From positions 1 through 7,881 of the forward strand of contig DMDP01000195.1 of assembly GCA_003445475.1 (NCBI GenBank): a DNA stretch of 7,881 bases, written 5' to 3'. Below are positions 5,069 through 7,881 of the stretch, piece by piece (within the stretch, counting starts at the first letter, position 1; every line of letters starts with the position of its first letter). The DNA is from Peptococcaceae bacterium. GTDB lineage: Bacteria; Bacillota; Desulfotomaculia; Desulfotomaculales; UBA12532. The position numbers and the translations under genes are program-made. The notes beneath the pieces were generated by a model that was given only the letters and a program-made list of their open reading frames with translations, made no database searches and was not told the origin of the DNA.

Positions 5069-7758
5069 GTCAAGCCGAACAGTGTATATCTCGAGATTCT
5101 TGTGGGGTGGTTGGGCTGGCCGAGAACACCAACTGGCACACGCAGGACGTTGAGACGCTCACCCGGGAACTTGGTACAAACCTCAACAGCGGGCTTGCCC
5201 CGGCGGAGGCCCAAGCCCGCTACCGGCAGTACGGCCCCAACCGGCTGCCGGAAGCCAGGGGAGTGCCACCCTGGCTTATATTTGTCCGGCAGTTCAAGAG
5301 CGTCATCGTCCTGCTCCTGGCGGCGGCCACCGGCGTTTCCATTGCCCTGGGGGATCTCGTCGAGGCGGCGGCGATCGCCGTTGTTATTCTCCTCAATGCG
5401 TTGTTCGGTTTCGTCATCGAGTTGAGGGCTGAACGCGCCGTCGCGGCGCTGAAACGCATTATCACCCGCACGGCCAAGGTAATCCGCGGCGGCCGGCTGG
5501 TGGAAATCCCCGCAACCTCGGTCGTACCCGGGGATCTCCTGGTTCTGGAGGAAGGCGACAGGGTAGCGGCAGACGCCCGGCTGGTCGACGCCGACAGCCT
5601 CGCCACGGTTGAGGCGGCGCTTACCGGGGAGTCGCAACCGGTGGAAAAAGACACGCGGCCCCTTGCCAACGGGCGGCTTCCCCTCGGCGATCGTACGAAC
5701 ATGGTGTATGCGGGGACCAGTGTGGCCCGGGGCAGCGGCCTGGCGGTGGTCACCGCGACCGGCCGCGCCACGGAGATCGGCCACATAGCGGGCCTGCTGG
5801 AGCAAACTAAGGAAGAGAAGACCCCGCTCGAAAAGCGCCTGGGTGCGCTGGGCAACCGGCTGGTGGTCGTGGCGCTGGTGGTTGCCGCCGTGGTCACCGT
5901 GGCCGGCTGGCTTGCCGGTCATCCTTTCCTGGAGATCCTTACCACGGGTATTGCCCTGGCGGTGGCTGCCGTGCCTGAGGGGCTGCCGGCCGTGGCGACC
6001 ATCACGCTGGCCATCGGCGTGCGCCGCATGGCCAGGCAAAACGCCATCGTCCGCCGGTTGCCGGCCGTGGAGACCTTGGGCTCGACAACGGTTATCTGCA
6101 CGGACAAAACGGGCACCCTCACCGAGAACCGGATGACGCTGATGGCGGCCTGGGTGGACGGGGAAGACGTCGGGCTTGGCGACCGGTGGTGGGTCAAGCC
6201 CGTTAAACCGGCGTTGCGCGAGCTTCTGGAGGCGGGTGTCCTTGCCAGCCGGGCCGGGCTGCAAAAAGACGCTGAAGGCAATTGGGACGTCGTGGGTGAC
6301 GCCACGGAAGGGGCGCTCGTCCTGGCCGGGATGCGCGTGGGGTTCACGCGCGAGCAGGCCGAGGAACAGGGGTATGTTCACCTAGAAGAGATCCCCTTTT
6401 CCTCCGAAACCAGGCGCATGGCGGTGTACTACCGCCTTCCCGGCGGGCACACGGCGGTCTTCGCCAAGGGGGCGCCGCCCGTAATCCTGGACGCCTCCAG
6501 GTGGCTGAAGCGGAACGGAGAAATCTCACCTCTTGACGACTCCACCCGGCAAGCGGTGCTTGCGGCGGCGGAGAACTTTGCCGCGCGAGGACTGCGCATC
6601 CTCGCCGTGGCCTACAAGCCCGTACGCACGGTGGAAGAGGAAGCCTTCGCCGACCTTGTCTTCCTGGGACTGGTGGCGGTGGCCGACCCGCCCCGGGCGG
6701 AGGTGCCGGCCGCGATTGCCGAAGCACGCTCCGCCGGGGTGCGCACGGTGATGGTCACCGGCGACCATCCGGCGACCGCCAGGGCCATCGCCGAGCAAAC
6801 CGGCCTGGCCGAGCCCGGTGCCGAGGTGGTAACCGGCAGCGAGTTGGCGGCCATGGAGCGCGCGGACCTGGTGGCCCGGGTCGGCAGGGTAAACATTTTT
6901 GCGCGGGTTTCGCCAAAACAAAAGCTCGATATTGTGGAGGCCCTCAAAGAACGTAACGAGATTGTCGCCATGACCGGCGACGGGGTGAACGACGCACCGG
7001 CCCTCAAGCGGGCGGACATCGGCATTGCCATGGGGCGGGAGGGCACGGCGGTGGCCCGGGAAACGGCCGACATTATCCTGGCCGACGATAACTTTGCTAC
7101 GATCGTGAGGGCGGTAAGGCAGGGGCGCGTGATTTTCGACAATATCCAGAAGTTCATTCAGTACCTCTTTTCCTGCAACCTGAGCGAAATCATTCTGATC
7201 TTCCTGGCGATTATTCTCGGTTTGCCCGTGCCCTTGCTGGTCCTGCAGATTTTGTGGCTCAACCTGGTGACGGATGTCTTTCCGGCGCTGGCCCTGGGGT
7301 GGGAACCGCCGGAAGGCAACGTCATGCGCCGTCCCCCAAGGGACCCGGCGCAGGGACTCCTCACAGGCCGTTTGCAGTTGGGTATCCTGTTGGAGGGGAT
7401 CTTGCTGGCCGCAGGTCCGTTAGCCGCCTATGTGTATGCCCTGTCCGCGATGGACGGCACAGGCGTGGCACGTACGGTGGTCTTTTTGAGTCTTTCCTTC
7501 GCGCAACTTTTCCACGTGTTCAACATCCGCCGGTTTGACCGCTTTGGTATCGACCGCTCGCTGCTGGACAACCGGCAGCTCGTCGGGGCGCTCTTCCTTA
7601 CGGTGAGCCTGCAGCTTATGGCCGTTTACCTCCCTGCGCTGAACGCAGTATTGCGCACCGTACCTCCCGGCGGCGCGGAGTGGCTGCTTGTGGTCCTTGC
7701 CGCCGGGGGTCCGGTAGCGCTCGCACAAATCGTCCGCCGCCATATACGTTACGCTTGA
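5065..7758 (+). CDS. P2A-type calcium-transporting ATPase (PacL/YloB/SERCA-like)
   Basis: 897 aa from the ATG at 5065, which overlaps the gatD stop as ATGA. No good Shine-Dalgarno precedes it, fitting translational coupling. In-frame TTG 4897 lies deep inside gatD and GTG 5107 has no ribosome site. Cytoplasmic motifs: TGES (187-190), phosphorylation motif DKTGTLT with Asp347, KGAP (468-471), MVTGD, and TGDGVND (637-643). Ten membrane segments are visible near 78-96, 98-119, 266-284, 288-313, 697-717, 720-741, 773-793, 803-819, 838-856 and 872-889. Ca2+ ligands match SERCA: E305 in PEGLP (E309), N705 and E708 (N768/E771), and N733, T736, D737 (N796/T799/D800), with identical N-to-N spacing of 28. 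The SERCA E908 position appears to be Gln814, as in many bacterial pumps, so one Ca2+ per cycle may be transported. Role: ATP-driven Ca2+ (perhaps also Mn2+) export. The B. subtilis relative YloB is expressed during sporulation. Substrate is inferred from ligands. Confidence 0.93.
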   Translation: MSQAEQCISRDSCGVVGLAENTNWHTQDVETLTRELGTNLNSGLAPAEAQARYRQYGPNRLPEARGVPPWLIFVRQFKSVIVLLLAAATGVSIALGDLVEAAAIAVVILLNALFGFVIELRAERAVAALKRIITRTAKVIRGGRLVEIPATSVVPGDLLVLEEGDRVAADARLVDADSLATVEAALTGESQPVEKDTRPLANGRLPLGDRTNMVYAGTSVARGSGLAVVTATGRATEIGHIAGLLEQTKEEKTPLEKRLGALGNRLVVVALVVAAVVTVAGWLAGHPFLEILTTGIALAVAAVPEGLPAVATITLAIGVRRMARQNAIVRRLPAVETLGSTTVICTDKTGTLTENRMTLMAAWVDGEDVGLGDRWWVKPVKPALRELLEAGVLASRAGLQKDAEGNWDVVGDATEGALVLAGMRVGFTREQAEEQGYVHLEEIPFSSETRRMAVYYRLPGGHTAVFAKGAPPVILDASRWLKRNGEISPLDDSTRQAVLAAAENFAARGLRILAVAYKPVRTVEEEAFADLVFLGLVAVADPPRAEVPAAIAEARSAGVRTVMVTGDHPATARAIAEQTGLAEPGAEVVTGSELAAMERADLVARVGRVNIFARVSPKQKLDIVEALKERNEIVAMTGDGVNDAPALKRADIGIAMGREGTAVARETADIILADDNFATIVRAVRQGRVIFDNIQKFIQYLFSCNLSEIILIFLAIILGLPVPLLVLQILWLNLVTDVFPALALGWEPPEGNVMRRPPRDPAQGLLTGRLQLGILLEGILLAAGPLAAYVYALSAMDGTGVARTVVFLSLSFAQLFHVFNIRRFDRFGIDRSLLDNRQLVGALFLTVSLQLMAVYLPALNAVLRTVPPGGAEWLLVVLAAGGPVALAQIVRRHIRYA

Positions 7759-7783
7759 CTTAATTATCACGATTTAGCATTAT
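7755..7783 (+). promoter_or_regulatory. Sigma-A-like promoter for the downstream gene
   Basis: TTGACT (7755-7760, 5/6 to consensus) overlaps the ATPase stop codon. It is followed after 17 bp by CATTAT (7778-7783, 4/6). The intervening and following sequence to about 7790 is AT-rich, in contrast to its surroundings. TATACG at 7781 would be an alternative -10 but at an overlong 20-bp spacing. The predicted start, near 7790, leaves about 30 nt before the GTG at 7821. Confidence 0.45.
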
Positions 7784-7820
7784 ACGTAAAACGCCGGGCG
7801 TCCGACAGGGAGGGGATAAC

Positions 7821-7881
7821 GTGCAGATCCGGGACAAGATCCTTGCGTGTTTCGCCGGGGCATTGCTGCTTGTGCTGCTGA
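7821..7881 (+). CDS. N-terminus of an unidentified protein with a hydrophobic leader (3' partial)
   Basis: GTG start with Shine-Dalgarno GGGAGGGG at 7808-7815, the GGAGG core lying 7 nt before the start. The 20 visible codons read MQIRDKILACFAGALLLVLL and run off the window. A short charged start (R4, D5, K6) followed by a continuous hydrophobic stretch suggests an uncleaved signal anchor or first membrane helix. This pattern is common at the N-terminus of sensor histidine kinases, chemotaxis receptors and other HAMP-type sensory proteins, but too little is present to assign a family. It probably has its own promoter in the gap after the ATPase gene. Confidence 0.65.
   Translation, partial: MQIRDKILACFAGALLLVLL

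Noticed and set aside
4948..6381. Long open frame on the minus strand (477 codons) opposite gatD and the ATPase
   Set aside because: The plus-strand proteins here contain complete family motifs. The minus frame shows no recognisable motif, is rich in Gly/Arg/His/Pro/Gln, and is what GC-rich codon use produces on the opposite strand.
7791..7801. ACGCCGGGCGT near-palindrome between the ATPase and the next gene, as a terminator
   Set aside because: The two arms leave only a one-base centre, too small for a hairpin loop, and no T-run follows on the plus strand.

Overview
This window reads as chromosomal, mostly housekeeping DNA from an endospore-forming, GC-rich Firmicute, probably a clostridial or Peptococcaceae-like lineage; the exact taxon is not determinable here. 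Four things point that way: a DinG helicase fused to a DnaQ-type exonuclease (a Firmicutes architecture), a MurT/GatD pair (peptidoglycan amidation in Gram-positives), strong GGAGG-type Shine-Dalgarno sites with GTG and TTG starts, and a very short gene between dinG and murT whose product closely resembles the sporulation peptide SpoVM.

Layout, all on the + strand: (1) 1-2719, the nearly complete 3' part of a DnaQ-DinG fusion, with its start just outside the window. (2) 2720-2911, an intergenic region that is not empty: it holds a 21-codon spoVM-like gene (2753-2818), a small palindrome, a possible sporulation-type promoter upstream of that gene, and a sigma-A-like promoter plus ribosome binding site for the next operon. 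(3) 2912-7758, a compact three-gene cluster: murT, gatD (42-nt gap) and a P2A-type calcium ATPase whose ATG overlaps the gatD stop by 4 nt. (4) 7759-7820, a short AT-rich gap with a promoter-like sequence. (5) 7821 to the edge, the first 20 codons of a protein with a hydrophobic N-terminus.

How the genes relate: MurT and GatD form one enzyme that amidates D-glutamate in the lipid II stem peptide. The ATPase is translationally joined to them and probably exports Ca2+. The spoVM-like peptide would act at the forespore membrane as the base for coat assembly. DinG is a DNA-repair or structure-resolving helicase and is not obviously linked to the others.

I found no mobile element, CRISPR array, tRNA or rRNA, and no clearly undescribed multigene system. 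The most valuable observations are the hidden spoVM-like gene, the iron-sulfur cysteines kept in the exonuclease-fused DinG, the corrected TTG start of murT and the inverted repeat around it, and the coupling of the calcium pump to the MurT/GatD operon.
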